A stretch of DNA of 64,000 nucleotides. It comes from DASUPK01 sp963833375. Its GTDB lineage: Bacteria; Actinomycetota; Thermoleophilia; Solirubrobacterales; 70-9. The notes beneath the pieces are model-generated. The model was not told where the DNA came from. It saw only the letters and a list, made by a program, of their open reading frames with translations, and did no database searches. Numbering within the stretch: position 1 is the stretch's first letter; every line of letters begins with the position of its first letter. The stretch is from assembly GCA_963833375.1 (NCBI GenBank), contig CAWHXR010000004.1:124001-188000 (forward strand), read 5' to 3'. Made by a program: the position numbers and the translations under genes. Shown here piece after piece: positions 41,463-49,298 of the stretch.

Positions 41463-42158
41463 ATGTTCACCGGGCTGATCAAGGAGCTGGGGCGGGTCGA
41501 GGCCGTGGAGGCCTCCGACGAGGGCGCCCGGCTGCGGATCGGCGCCGCCCTCGCCTCCGAGCTCCAGCCGGGTGACTCGGTCGCCGTCAACGGCGCCTGC
41601 CTGACCGCCACCTCGGTGGGCGACGGCGACTTCGAGGCCGACATCATGCCTCAGACCCTCTCGTTGACGACGCTCGGCGAGCTCGAGGCCTCGTCGCCGG
41701 TCAACCTGGAACTGGCGCTCCGCGCAACCGATCGGCTGGGCGGCCACGTCGTTCAGGGCCACGTGGACGGGACGGCCAAGGTCGCCGACCTCTCCAGCGA
41801 CGGGTTCGCCAAGCGCCTGCGCATCGAGCTGCCGAAGGAGCTGCTGCCCTACGTCGTCGAGAGGGGCTCGATTGCGATCGAGGGGGTCAGCCTGACGGTT
41901 GCGGGCCTCTCCGAATCGGGCCTCGAGGTCTCGCTGATCCCCGAGACCCTCGAGCGCACGACGCTGGGCGCGCTCGAGCCCGGCGACCGCGTCAACGTCG
42001 AGTGCGACATCCTCGCCCGCTACGTCCGCCGCCAGCTGTCAGGCGAGGTGGGCCTGTCACCCTTGTCGTCAGAGGGTGCTCCGCAGGTGCGAGGGCGCGC
42101 GCCAGCGCGATCCGCGAGAGGGAGCAGGAGCAACCCGATTCATTCGAAGGAGCAGTAG
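41463..42158 (+). CDS. ribE: riboflavin synthase alpha subunit with repeat-derived tail
   Basis: 231 residues. Two homologous lumazine-binding domains: MFTGLIKELGRVEAVE with VNGACLTATSV, and GHVVQGHVDGTAKVADL with IEGVSLTVAGL. It dismutates two 6,7-dimethyl-8-ribityllumazines to riboflavin. The core ends near RVNVECDILARYVRRQL. The last 30 or so residues (from SSEGAPQVRGRAPARS onward) are encoded by a nested GATG hairpin element and look foreign to the family. Confidence 0.93.
   Translation: MFTGLIKELGRVEAVEASDEGARLRIGAALASELQPGDSVAVNGACLTATSVGDGDFEADIMPQTLSLTTLGELEASSPVNLELALRATDRLGGHVVQGHVDGTAKVADLSSDGFAKRLRIELPKELLPYVVERGSIAIEGVSLTVAGLSESGLEVSLIPETLERTTLGALEPGDRVNVECDILARYVRRQLSGEVGLSPLSSEGAPQVRGRAPARSARGSRSNPIHSKEQ
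42070..42144. repeat. nested GATG hairpin element, ribE 3' end
   Basis: Outer arms AGAGGGTGCTCC (from 42071) and GGAGCAACCCGATT (to 42140) enclose an inner copy, GTGCGAGGGCGCGC...GCGCGATCC, at 42087-42117. It encodes the ribE tail and ends next to the ribBA ribosome-binding site. Confidence 0.7.
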
Positions 42159-42160
42159 CG

Positions 42161-43726
42161 ATGTCCAAGAAGACCAACGCCCGCAAGCTGGCCGAGAAGA
42201 AGAGCGATTCGCCCTTCGCGACCATCGAGGAGGCGATCGAGGACATCCGGCGCGGACGGATGGTGGTCGTCTGCGACGACGAGAACCGCGAGAACGAGGG
42301 CGACCTCACGCTGGCGGCCCAGTTCGCCACCCCCGAGGCGGTCAACTTCATGGCCACCCACGGCCGGGGCCTGATCTGCCTGGCCCTCACCGACGAGCGC
42401 TGCAACGAGCTCGGCCTCAACCTGATGGCGGCGAAGAACGAGGCGCCCTTCCAGACGGCCTTCACTGTCTCGGTCGAGGCGCGCGAGGGCGTCACCACCG
42501 GGATTTCGGCCGCCGACCGCGCCCGGACGGTCCAGGTGGCGATCGACCCGCACTCGCAGCCCGAGGACCTGGTCCAGCCGGGCCACGTCTTCCCGCTGAA
42601 GGCGAAGGACGGCGGCGTCCTCGAGCGCACCGGCCAGACCGAGGCGGCGGTCGACCTGGCGCGGCTCGCCGGCCTGATCCCGGCCGGGGTGATCTGCGAG
42701 ATCATGAACGAGGACGGGACGATGGCGCGGGTGCCCGACCTGGTCTCCTACTGCGCCAAGCACGACCTCAAGCTGATCACGGTGGCGGACCTGATCGCCT
42801 ACCGCCGCCGCACCGAGAAGCTGGTCGAGCGAATCGTCTCCACCAGGCTGCCGACCAAGTTCGGCGAGTTCAGCGCAGTCGGCTACCGCTCGCTGATCGA
42901 CGACAAGCACCATGTCGCGATAGTCAAGGGCGAGGTTGCCGGGTCCGAGGACGTCCTCGTCCGGGTGCACTCGGAATGCCTGACGGGCGACGTCTTCCAC
43001 TCGCTGCGCTGCGACTGCGGCGAGCAGCTGGAGGCCGCTCTGGCGACCATTGAGCGCGAGGGCAAGGGCGTGCTCCTCTACCTCTCCCAGGAGGGGCGCG
43101 GCATCGGCCTGCTCAACAAGCTGCGTGCCTACAGGCTCCAGGAGGAGGGCCTCGACACCGTCGATGCCAACCTCAAGCTCGGGCTGCCGGCCGACCTGCG
43201 CGACTACGGCATCGGCGCCCAGATCCTCGTGGACCTGGGGCTGAGCAGCATCCGCATCCTCACCAACAACCCGAAGAAGATCCTCGGCCTGGAGGGCTAC
43301 GGCCTCTCGGTCAGCGACCAGGTGCCGATCCAGGCGGTTCCCAATCCGCACAACGAGGCCTACCTGAACGCCAAGCGCGAGCGGATGGGCCACGCGCTGC
43401 ATCATCAGGGGCTGCCGCTCGACGAGCAGCTGCTCTACGAGGAGCACCGCAAGGACGAGGAGAACCGCAGGGAGCGAACGCTACCCCCGGCGACTATCCG
43501 CCCGGCGACTAGCGCAGGCCGAATCCGGATAGGTTCCGGCCATGGCCGACCTGGCGACCATGGAGTTCGCGATCTGCGTGGCGACCTTCTACGAGGACCT
43601 GGCCGAGCGTCTCGTCAGTGGCGCCGTCGAGGCTTTCGGGGGGGAGGGCGTCGCGCCGACCTCGGTCCATACCTACGAGGTCCCGGGCGCGTTCGAGCTC
43701 CCGCTGGCCGCGAAGTGGTGCGCTGA
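42161..43726 (+). CDS. ribBA: bifunctional DHBP synthase/GTP cyclohydrolase II (C-terminus uncertain)
   Basis: N-terminal DHBP synthase domain (VVVCDDENRENEGDLTLAAQ, ATHGRGLICLAL, then HTGHTFPL-type region QPGHVFPL) and C-terminal GTP cyclohydrolase II with zinc cysteines in CLTGDVFHSLRCDCG and LSQEGRGIGLLNKLRAYRLQ. It feeds both branches of riboflavin synthesis. ATG 42161 has AAGGAG upstream. The recognisable protein ends near 43480, but the frame stays open to 43726, 185 nt into ribH. A one-base indel near the C-run at 43483-43487 would instead end it at the TAG at 43510. Confidence 0.9.
   Translation: MSKKTNARKLAEKKSDSPFATIEEAIEDIRRGRMVVVCDDENRENEGDLTLAAQFATPEAVNFMATHGRGLICLALTDERCNELGLNLMAAKNEAPFQTAFTVSVEAREGVTTGISAADRARTVQVAIDPHSQPEDLVQPGHVFPLKAKDGGVLERTGQTEAAVDLARLAGLIPAGVICEIMNEDGTMARVPDLVSYCAKHDLKLITVADLIAYRRRTEKLVERIVSTRLPTKFGEFSAVGYRSLIDDKHHVAIVKGEVAGSEDVLVRVHSECLTGDVFHSLRCDCGEQLEAALATIEREGKGVLLYLSQEGRGIGLLNKLRAYRLQEEGLDTVDANLKLGLPADLRDYGIGAQILVDLGLSSIRILTNNPKKILGLEGYGLSVSDQVPIQAVPNPHNEAYLNAKRERMGHALHHQGLPLDEQLLYEEHRKDEENRRERTLPPATIRPATSAGRIRIGSGHGRPGDHGVRDLRGDLLRGPGRASRQWRRRGFRGGGRRADLGPYLRGPGRVRAPAGREVVR
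43530..43535 (+). promoter_or_regulatory. -10-like element, leaderless ribH
   Basis: TAGGTT six bases before ATG 43542. It suggests ribH can be transcribed separately from the upstream rib genes. Confidence 0.35.
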
Positions 43727-43988
43727 GTCGGGACGGTTCGCCGGGGTCTCCTGCCTCGGCGTGGTGATCCGCGGGGAGACCGACCACTACGACTACGTCT
43801 GCGCCGAGGCGGCGCGCGGGATCCAGCGGGTCCAGCTCGACACCGGAGTGCCATGCGCCTTCGGCCTGATCACCTGCGACACCCGCGAGCAGGCCGACGC
43901 CCGAGCGGGCGGCGACAAGCGGGACCAGGGCCGCAACGCGGCGATCGCGGTGATGCGGATGGCGGAGCTGCGCGGCTCGCTCAGCTGA
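43542..43988 (+). CDS. ribH: 6,7-dimethyl-8-ribityllumazine synthase
   Basis: 148-residue lumazine synthase, probably forming an icosahedral or pentameric assembly. VPGAFELPLAAKWC and CLGVVIRGETDHYDYVCAEA are diagnostic, with the catalytic His in the latter. It condenses the RibD and RibB products. TAGGTT lies 6 nt before ATG 43542. The stop overlaps the end of the convergent EAL gene by eight bases. Confidence 0.95.
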   Translation: MADLATMEFAICVATFYEDLAERLVSGAVEAFGGEGVAPTSVHTYEVPGAFELPLAAKWCAESGRFAGVSCLGVVIRGETDHYDYVCAEAARGIQRVQLDTGVPCAFGLITCDTREQADARAGGDKRDQGRNAAIAVMRMAELRGSLS

Positions 43989-45135
43989 ACTGCTCGAGCG
44001 CCTCGTCCAGCGGCGAGGGCATACCGAAGTAGAAGCCCTGTCCGTAGCGGAAGCCGATCTCGAGCAGGGCGTCGAGCTCCTCCTCGGTCTCGATGCCCTC
44101 GGCGATCACCCGAACGCCGACCTCGTCGGCGAAGGAGACGAGCGAGCTGGCCAGGGCGTACGCCACCTGGTTCTCGTCGATTCGCTCGGTCAGCGAGATG
44201 TCGAGCTTGATCCACTCCGGGCGCACCTTGAGGATGTGGCGGAGGCTCGCGTAGCCGGCTCCGAAGTCGTCGATGGCCACCTTCCCGCCGGCCTCTCGCA
44301 GCGGCCCCAGCATGGAGGTGAATCCCTCGTAGTCGTCCACGTGGCGGTGCTCGGTGAGCTCCACGGTGACGCGGTCGGCGTCCTCGCCGAAGCACGACAG
44401 GAACCTGCCGGAGAAGATCGTCGGCGGCGAGGCGTTCACCGAGAGGCTCACGTCGTCGGGAAGCCGCGGCAGGGCGCCGGCGGCGATGCGAACCGCCATC
44501 AGCTCGAGCGGGATCCCGAGTCCGACGTCCCAGGCCTCGGCGAACCAGCGGTCGGGACCACGCGCGGGGTCGCCTGGGAAGCGGGAGAGGGCCTCGTACG
44601 CGATCACCCGCTCGTCCTCCAGGTCGAAGATCGGCTGGTAGACGGGGCCGATTTCCTCCTCGTCGAGGACCCCCTGCACGCGGTCGAGCGACGCGCGGTA
44701 CTCGTCGCTGGTCAGCCTCTCGACGGCGCGGCGGTCCTCGAGCGCCCGGGTCGAGCAGACGATCCCCCTCACCTCACCCGAGTCCTGATCTGCGATCACC
44801 CGTGTGCTGGTCTCCACCCAGACGTACTCGTTGTCCTTGCGGCGCAGCCTGTAGGCGACGGTGTACGCAGCCCCCTCGAGCGTGCTGCTGTGCACGACCT
44901 CGATCTTGGTCATGTCTTCCGGGTGAAAATGGTCGTACGGCGAGCTTCCGACGAGCTCGTCCGGCTCATAGCCGAGCAGCTCCTTCGAGGCGGCCGAGAC
45001 GTAGCGGCACGTACCGTCGGGAGCGTGGGCGCTGACCATGTCGCCCAGGTACTCGGTGATGGAGCCCTCGGGTGCGTTGTACTCCGCTTGTAGGCGGGCG
45101 GGCGACCCGAAGGGGGTGGTTTGGCGGATGTTCAT
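43981..45135 (-). CDS. PAS-EAL protein, predicted c-di-GMP phosphodiesterase
   Basis: 384 residues: an N-terminal PAS domain (about 15-130: GTCRYVSAASKELLGYEPDE, HPEDMTKIEV) and a C-terminal EAL domain. Catalytic residues are visible: YEALSRF (EAL), SVNASP, VELTEH, IDDFGAG, IKLDIS, AEGIET and GQGF, so hydrolysis of c-di-GMP is plausible. No GGDEF domain and no membrane segment. ATG 45135 has GGGAGG just upstream and is preferred to GTG 45165. The only signalling gene of this type in the window; no c-di-GMP riboswitch was seen. Confidence 0.9.
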   Translation of the reverse strand: MNIRQTTPFGSPARLQAEYNAPEGSITEYLGDMVSAHAPDGTCRYVSAASKELLGYEPDELVGSSPYDHFHPEDMTKIEVVHSSTLEGAAYTVAYRLRRKDNEYVWVETSTRVIADQDSGEVRGIVCSTRALEDRRAVERLTSDEYRASLDRVQGVLDEEEIGPVYQPIFDLEDERVIAYEALSRFPGDPARGPDRWFAEAWDVGLGIPLELMAVRIAAGALPRLPDDVSLSVNASPPTIFSGRFLSCFGEDADRVTVELTEHRHVDDYEGFTSMLGPLREAGGKVAIDDFGAGYASLRHILKVRPEWIKLDISLTERIDENQVAYALASSLVSFADEVGVRVIAEGIETEEELDALLEIGFRYGQGFYFGMPSPLDEALEQFS

Positions 45136-45282
45136 CTTGCCTCCCTCGGCGGCGCTCACCGCCAAGGATCACTCGCTACTGAGTATTCGTCGGCAGATGC
45201 GCTACGAGACTTGACTGTTCGTTGAGTTGGCCCATCCCCCTGCGTAGCCGCAGCGAATAGATCGCACGCCACATGCTGCCGC

Positions 45283-45288
45283 TACCAT
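45283..45288 (+). promoter_or_regulatory. -10-like element, leaderless rpmB
   Basis: TACCAT nine bases before ATG 45298. Confidence 0.4.
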
Positions 45289-45297
45289 GCCCCGCCG

Positions 45298-45492
45298 ATG
45301 GCCAAGGTCTGTCACAGCTGCGGCAAGCGCCCCGCCTTCGGCAACTCGCGCAGCCACTCGATGGTCGCGACCCGGCGGCGCTTCAACCCGAACCTCCAGA
45401 AGGTTCGCATCCAGGAGCCTGGCGGCGGGACTCAGCGCGTCTACGTCTGCGCGCGCTGCCTGAAGTCGAACAAGGTCACGAAAGCGGTCTAG
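45298..45492 (+). CDS. rpmB: 50S ribosomal protein L28
   Basis: 64-residue L28 of the zinc-binding type, with CHSC and CARC pairs. GNSRSHSMVATRRRFNPNLQ is the conserved rRNA-contacting stretch. Conserved neighbourhood with fakA and recG. TACCAT lies 9 nt before the ATG, and no Shine-Dalgarno is seen. Confidence 0.95.
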   Translation: MAKVCHSCGKRPAFGNSRSHSMVATRRRFNPNLQKVRIQEPGGGTQRVYVCARCLKSNKVTKAV

Positions 45493-45541
45493 CGGCCACC
45501 GGGCCGCGCCATCTGGGTTTAGGGTTTCGCTGAATCCCCGC

Positions 45542-47167
45542 ATGGCCGACCCCTCAATAGAGCGCTTCCGACGCGTGATCCGTGCTGCCGCCTCCCATCT
45601 CGAGGAGCGGCGCAGGGAAGTCAATGACCTCAACGTGTTCCCGGTCGCCGACGGCGATACCGGGGACAACATGGCGCTGACGCTGCGCGCGGTGAGCGAG
45701 GAGCTCGACCGCCTCGATGGCCAGATGGTCGACGAGATCGGGCGCACCGAGCTGGTCAACGCCCTGGCGCGAGCCGCGCTGATGGGCGCTCGCGGAAACT
45801 CGGGTGTGATCCTCAGCCAGATCGTTCGCGGGGCCGCCGAGGAGCTCGCCAGCCGCCCCGGGGAGCTGGTCGATCCGATGCTGGTCGCGGCCGCCTTCGC
45901 GCGGGCGGCCGACGCCGCCTACGAGTCGGTCCGGGAGCCGGCCGAGGGGACGATGCTGACCGTGTTCCGCGAGATGGCGCACTCGATCTCGCGTCGCCTG
46001 GCCCACATGCAGGAGGTCCGCCTCTCGCCCGACGCCCCTCCCGCCGAGCAGGACGCGCTGCTGGCCGAGCTGCTCGAGGGCGCCGTTCGCGACGGCGAGC
46101 AGGCGGTGGCTCGCACACCGGAACAGCTCGAGGTGTTGCGGGAGTCCGGGGTCGTAGACGCCGGCGCCCACGGGCTCGTGGTGATCCTCGCCGGCGTGGT
46201 CGCCGGCCTCCGGGGGAACGACGACCTCTCGGAGGCGCTGCCCCACTACGCGCCGGCGTCCGACACCCGCCCGCACCACGAGGACAGCCGCTATCGCTAC
46301 TGCACCAACTTCATCGTCACCGGCTCCGGCCTCGACAGCCGCTCATACGCGCCGATGCTCGAGGAGCTCGGCGACTCCGTCCTGGTGGTCGGCGACGAAG
46401 CGACCCTCAAGGTCCACGTCCACACGGACGAGCCGGACGCCGCGGTTGCCCTCTTCGAGGACACCGGCGAGGTGACGCAGCTGGACGTCGCGGACATGCG
46501 CGAGCAGATCGCCGAGCGCAGCGCCCGGCTGCAGGCCGGCCGCTGCGCCGTGGTGGCCGTGGTGGCGGGTCGCGGCATGCGAGAGCTCTACGAGGGGCTC
46601 GGCGCCTTCGTCGTCGACGGCGGCGAGACGTTCAACCCGTCGATCTACGACCTGCTGGCCGCGATCCACGAGGTCCCCTCCGAGGAGGTCCTGGTCTTCC
46701 CGAACAACCCCAACGTGGTGATGGCCGCGGACCGGGCGGCCGAGCTCTCCGACAAGCAGGCCCGGGTCGTGAGGTGCACCTCTCAGCAGGCGGGCCTCGC
46801 GGCTCTGGTCGAGCTCGATCACGGCGCTTCGATCGCTGACAACGAGGAGCGAATCGCCTCCGCACTCGCGGAGATTCGTGCCGGGTCCGTGGCGCCAGCC
46901 GCCCGCGACGACGCCAAGGGGCGGTTCGTCGCGGGCGACGCCGTCGGCTTCGTCGGGGACGAGATCGTCGCCTGGGGTGGGGCGGGCTCGACCCTGAGCG
47001 AGACGATGGCTCGACTCGCGGAGGGGGCGGAGATCCTCACCGTAGTCGGCGGGGAGGGGGCCCCGATCGCGCTGGCTGACCTGGGGGGACACGCGCCCGA
47101 GGGCGTGGAGCTGGAGCTGCACGACGGCGGCCAGCCACACTACTGGTGGCTGCTCGCCGCGCAGTGA
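45542..47167 (+). CDS. fakA: DAK-domain fatty-acid-kinase-like protein (FakA/YloV family)
   Basis: 541 residues: an N-terminal DAK2-type nucleotide domain with NVFPVADGDTGDNMALTLRA (metal-binding Asp triad) and GARGNSGVILSQIVRG, then a middle and C-terminal DegV/Fak-associated region with FIVTGSGLDSRSYAPMLEEL and VLVFPNNPNVVMAADRAAEL. FakA phosphorylates fatty acids bound to FakB carriers; no fakB is in the window. Location between rpmB and recG is the classical yloV position. Confidence 0.9.
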   Translation: MADPSIERFRRVIRAAASHLEERRREVNDLNVFPVADGDTGDNMALTLRAVSEELDRLDGQMVDEIGRTELVNALARAALMGARGNSGVILSQIVRGAAEELASRPGELVDPMLVAAAFARAADAAYESVREPAEGTMLTVFREMAHSISRRLAHMQEVRLSPDAPPAEQDALLAELLEGAVRDGEQAVARTPEQLEVLRESGVVDAGAHGLVVILAGVVAGLRGNDDLSEALPHYAPASDTRPHHEDSRYRYCTNFIVTGSGLDSRSYAPMLEELGDSVLVVGDEATLKVHVHTDEPDAAVALFEDTGEVTQLDVADMREQIAERSARLQAGRCAVVAVVAGRGMRELYEGLGAFVVDGGETFNPSIYDLLAAIHEVPSEEVLVFPNNPNVVMAADRAAELSDKQARVVRCTSQQAGLAALVELDHGASIADNEERIASALAEIRAGSVAPAARDDAKGRFVAGDAVGFVGDEIVAWGGAGSTLSETMARLAEGAEILTVVGGEGAPIALADLGGHAPEGVELELHDGGQPHYWWLLAAQ

Positions 47168-47174
47168 GATGAGG

Positions 47175-47570
47175 GACGGGGTCCCTGTCCTCCGCCATCA
47201 CTGCAGCTCTCTGCTCAGGTGGTCCGAGGTCGGCGATCTTCTCGCGCGGCGGCACGCTACCCGTCCTCGACCTCGACGGCGAGCGGATCGTCGATTCGAC
47301 GCGCATCATCGCGGCGCTTGAGAGGCGCCGGCCCGAGCCTGCGCTGTACCCGGACGACCCGGCCGAGCGTCGCCGAGCCCTGGAGCTGGAGGACTACTTC
47401 GACAGCGAGCCACTTCCGACCGCGGGACCCACCGTCGGAGTTCTTCGACTCCCTGCGCGACCACCCAGGCGGTCCGCCCGGATCGGCGAAACCTGGCGCC
47501 AGCAGGCGGTACATCCCGCCGACGGTCGAGGCCAGGCCCCTCGGTCGGCCCGATTCACCTCCGGCTAATT
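47175..47570 (+). pseudogene. glutathione S-transferase-like remnant with several frameshifts
   Basis: A GST N-terminal-domain signature is seen in one frame from about 47217 (GGTLPVLDLDGERIVDSTRI, then ALYPDDPAERRRALELEDYF), and a later segment (EFFDSLRDHPG) in another frame near 47430-47470. No start is evident and the C-terminal domain is missing or scrambled. It lies at the beginning of the stretch where nearly every gene has indels, so it may be an intact gene spoiled by sequence errors or a real relic. Confidence 0.5.
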
Positions 47571-47592
47571 CCGGATAGCCGTAGCCGGAAAG

Positions 47593-47620
47593 TTGACAAA
47601 CGGGCGCTCGCTACTAGAGG
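47593..47620 (+). promoter_or_regulatory. candidate sigma70-type promoter of the secreted-protein gene
   Basis: TTGACA at 47593-47598 and TAGAGG at 47615-47620, spacing 16. The leader holds a CAGAGG/CCTCTG hairpin near 47642-47660. Confidence 0.4.
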
Positions 47621-47719
47621 ATGCCCGCCAAGCGGGGCACTGCAGAGGGGAACGTCCTCTGATCGTACTCGAACCGGGCCCGAGCTCGTGTCGTCCGTCG
47701 CATCGCGCTAGGAGGAAGG

Positions 47720-48233
47720 ATGAAGAGGGTTTTTCGACGCCCATCGCCGGCGATGGTGGTTGCCATCGTGGCGCTGATCGCGGCACTCGGCGGCTCAGCC
47801 GATCGCGGGAGGCGTGCTCAACAAGAAGAAGGTCAAGAACATCGCCAACAACCAGATCACCCAGCGCGCGCCGGGTCTCTCGGTGGCCAGCGCGAAGAGC
47901 GCGGACAGCGCGAAGAGCGCCGATTCCGCCACGACCGCTGGGAAAGCCAAGAATGTTTTCGCGGTGTCGGTGGCCTCGAATGCGGACCCTTCTGCGCGCG
48001 ACGGATCAGCCGGGCATCACGACCCAGGCCCACACCGGGGGCAGTGGCGTTCTACGGCGTCGCTCTTTCCGCGGGATATCACCAGCTGCTCCTTCGCGGC
48101 GAGCGGTAAGCGCCGGCGGTCGCGAGATCAACTCGTTTCAATCGGGTCCTAACAACAGGGTAGGCGTCTTGACCTTCGATCTACCGCCGGCGGCGCCTCG
48201 ATGTCGCACTTCGACATCGTTATGGTCTGCTAG
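47720..48233 (+). CDS. secreted protein of unknown function, multiply frameshifted
   Basis: Starts at ATG 47720 after AGGAGGAAGG. It has a signal-like segment (AMVVAIVALIAALGGSA) followed in another frame by GGVLNKKKVKNIANNQIT and alternating ASAKSADSAKSADSATTAGK. Further pieces in shifting frames are QPGITTQAHTGGSG, LFPRDITSCSFAAS, GGREINSFQSGPNNRVGVLT and a terminal ASMSHFDIVMVC ending at TAG 48231-48233. At least four indels are needed. It resembles the protein at 58928 in its N-terminal plan; function unknown. Confidence 0.6.
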
Positions 48234-48258
48234 CGCAGTTGCTGGTGGCGATTCGTGA

Positions 48259-48289
48259 CGAGGGGCGGCCCCGTTCTGGCCGCCCCTCG
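48259..48289 (+). terminator. strong hairpin after the secreted-protein gene
   Basis: CGAGGGGCGGCC and GGCCGCCCCTCG form twelve perfect base pairs around CCGTTCT, 25 nt after the stop. No T-run follows. Confidence 0.6.
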
Positions 48290-48358
48290 TACAACTCCAC
48301 GTGACATGGACAGCTTCAAGCCAGACTCGAAGAAACCAGATCTTGCTGGCAGGCCCTC

Positions 48359-48781
48359 ATGCTGGCTGTCGGGGTCGCGGTGATTCCCGCGTCGCCGGGC
48401 TGTGGCTCTTCCGAGCCTAGAGACGGAGGTGACGCTGCCCTCGATCAACTCGCCCCGAATGCCTCAACGCCGCCCGCTCCGGTTGCGGCGCCGGCCCAAG
48501 CTGCTCAGACTGCGACGGGCACCGCGCCGAAGCCGGCCCAGGAGAACGCCGAGCAGGCGGAAGATCTTCCATCAAGCTCCGATCAGGCCAAGGCGCGCGG
48601 TGGCGGCTTCAACCACCTCACGCCGAGGCTTCGAGCGGCCCGAGCGATGTCGCGAGGGCCAAGAATCCGGGGGCATATGGAGGCGGCGGCTCCTCTTCCA
48701 CCGCATCGAGCGACCAGCAGAGAGCAGGTGGCTCGATCCGAGCCGCGTCTACCAGCCCTCGGATGCCCGGCTCACCCTTGA
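48359..48781 (+). CDS. putative Ala/Pro-rich lipoprotein (3' end uncertain)
   Basis: ATG 48359 opens a short hydrophobic segment ending in PASPGC, a weak lipobox, followed by a low-complexity Ala/Pro/Gln-rich stretch (APAQAAQTATGTAPKPAQEN). From about codon 80 the frame overlaps the end of the minus-strand DUF427 gene. An alternative frame gives a Gly/Ser-rich continuation (KNPGAYGGGGSSSTASSDQQ), so another frameshift near 48620 is possible. No family recognised. Confidence 0.4.
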   Translation: MLAVGVAVIPASPGCGSSEPRDGGDAALDQLAPNASTPPAPVAAPAQAAQTATGTAPKPAQENAEQAEDLPSSSDQAKARGGGFNHLTPRLRAARAMSRGPRIRGHMEAAAPLPPHRATSREQVARSEPRLPALGCPAHP

Positions 48782-49232
48782 AGGGCCCCTCGATCTCCTC
48801 GGTGATCCAGCCGCCGTAGTAGGCGCCGGGCTGCGGTGTGACCAGCTCGTCGTCGAGGTAGGCGGCGTCGACCCGCCGCGCGATAGAAGGCGAGATGGCC
48901 GACGAGCTCCTCGTAGCCCGCCTTCGGCTCCGGGTAGTACCAGGCGACCCTCTGGGCCCGCTTGCCGCCTGCCTCGGCATGGACGTAGGAGGCGGTGCCC
49001 TTCCACTCGCACTCGGTGTGCGCGCCCTCGTCTCGATCAGGACGTCGTCCCGGACGTCCTCGCGGGGGACGTAGATCGTCGGCGGGCTGGCGGTCTCCAG
49101 AACCCTGAGCGCGCGATCGCTCTCGGCGATCGTCTCGCCGCCGAGGACGATCCGCACGTGGCGGTCGAGCGGCTCGACGCGCGGCGGCCGCGGGTAGTCC
49201 CAGACGGATTCCTTCGCTCTCTGCGTGGTCAT
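48749..49232 (-). CDS. DUF427-domain protein, frameshifted
   Basis: About 160 residues recoverable across three frames. The N-terminus VWDYPRPPRVEPLDRHVRIV and TIYVPREDVRDDVL is intact from ATG 49232; the middle continues as EAGGKRAQRVAWYYPEPKAG in another frame; the end reads AYLDDELVTPQPGAYYGGWI, then after one more shift SEGW and a stop at 48749. DUF427 proteins are small cytoplasmic proteins of unknown function. Indels are near 49020, 48890 and 48775. Confidence 0.6.
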
Positions 49233-49298
49233 CCTCGTGGAGTCTGCCCGGCGGCCACGCCGTGACGCATCCGTCGTACGCCTAGCCTCTGTCCGGCG

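Noticed and set aside
43468..43487. GGGAGCGAACGCTACCC hairpin at the ribBA 3' end as an element copy
   Set aside because: The GGG/CCC with bulged A fits the structure, but the flanking GATGCGAG and GTTTGATG parts are absent; a chance match cannot be excluded.
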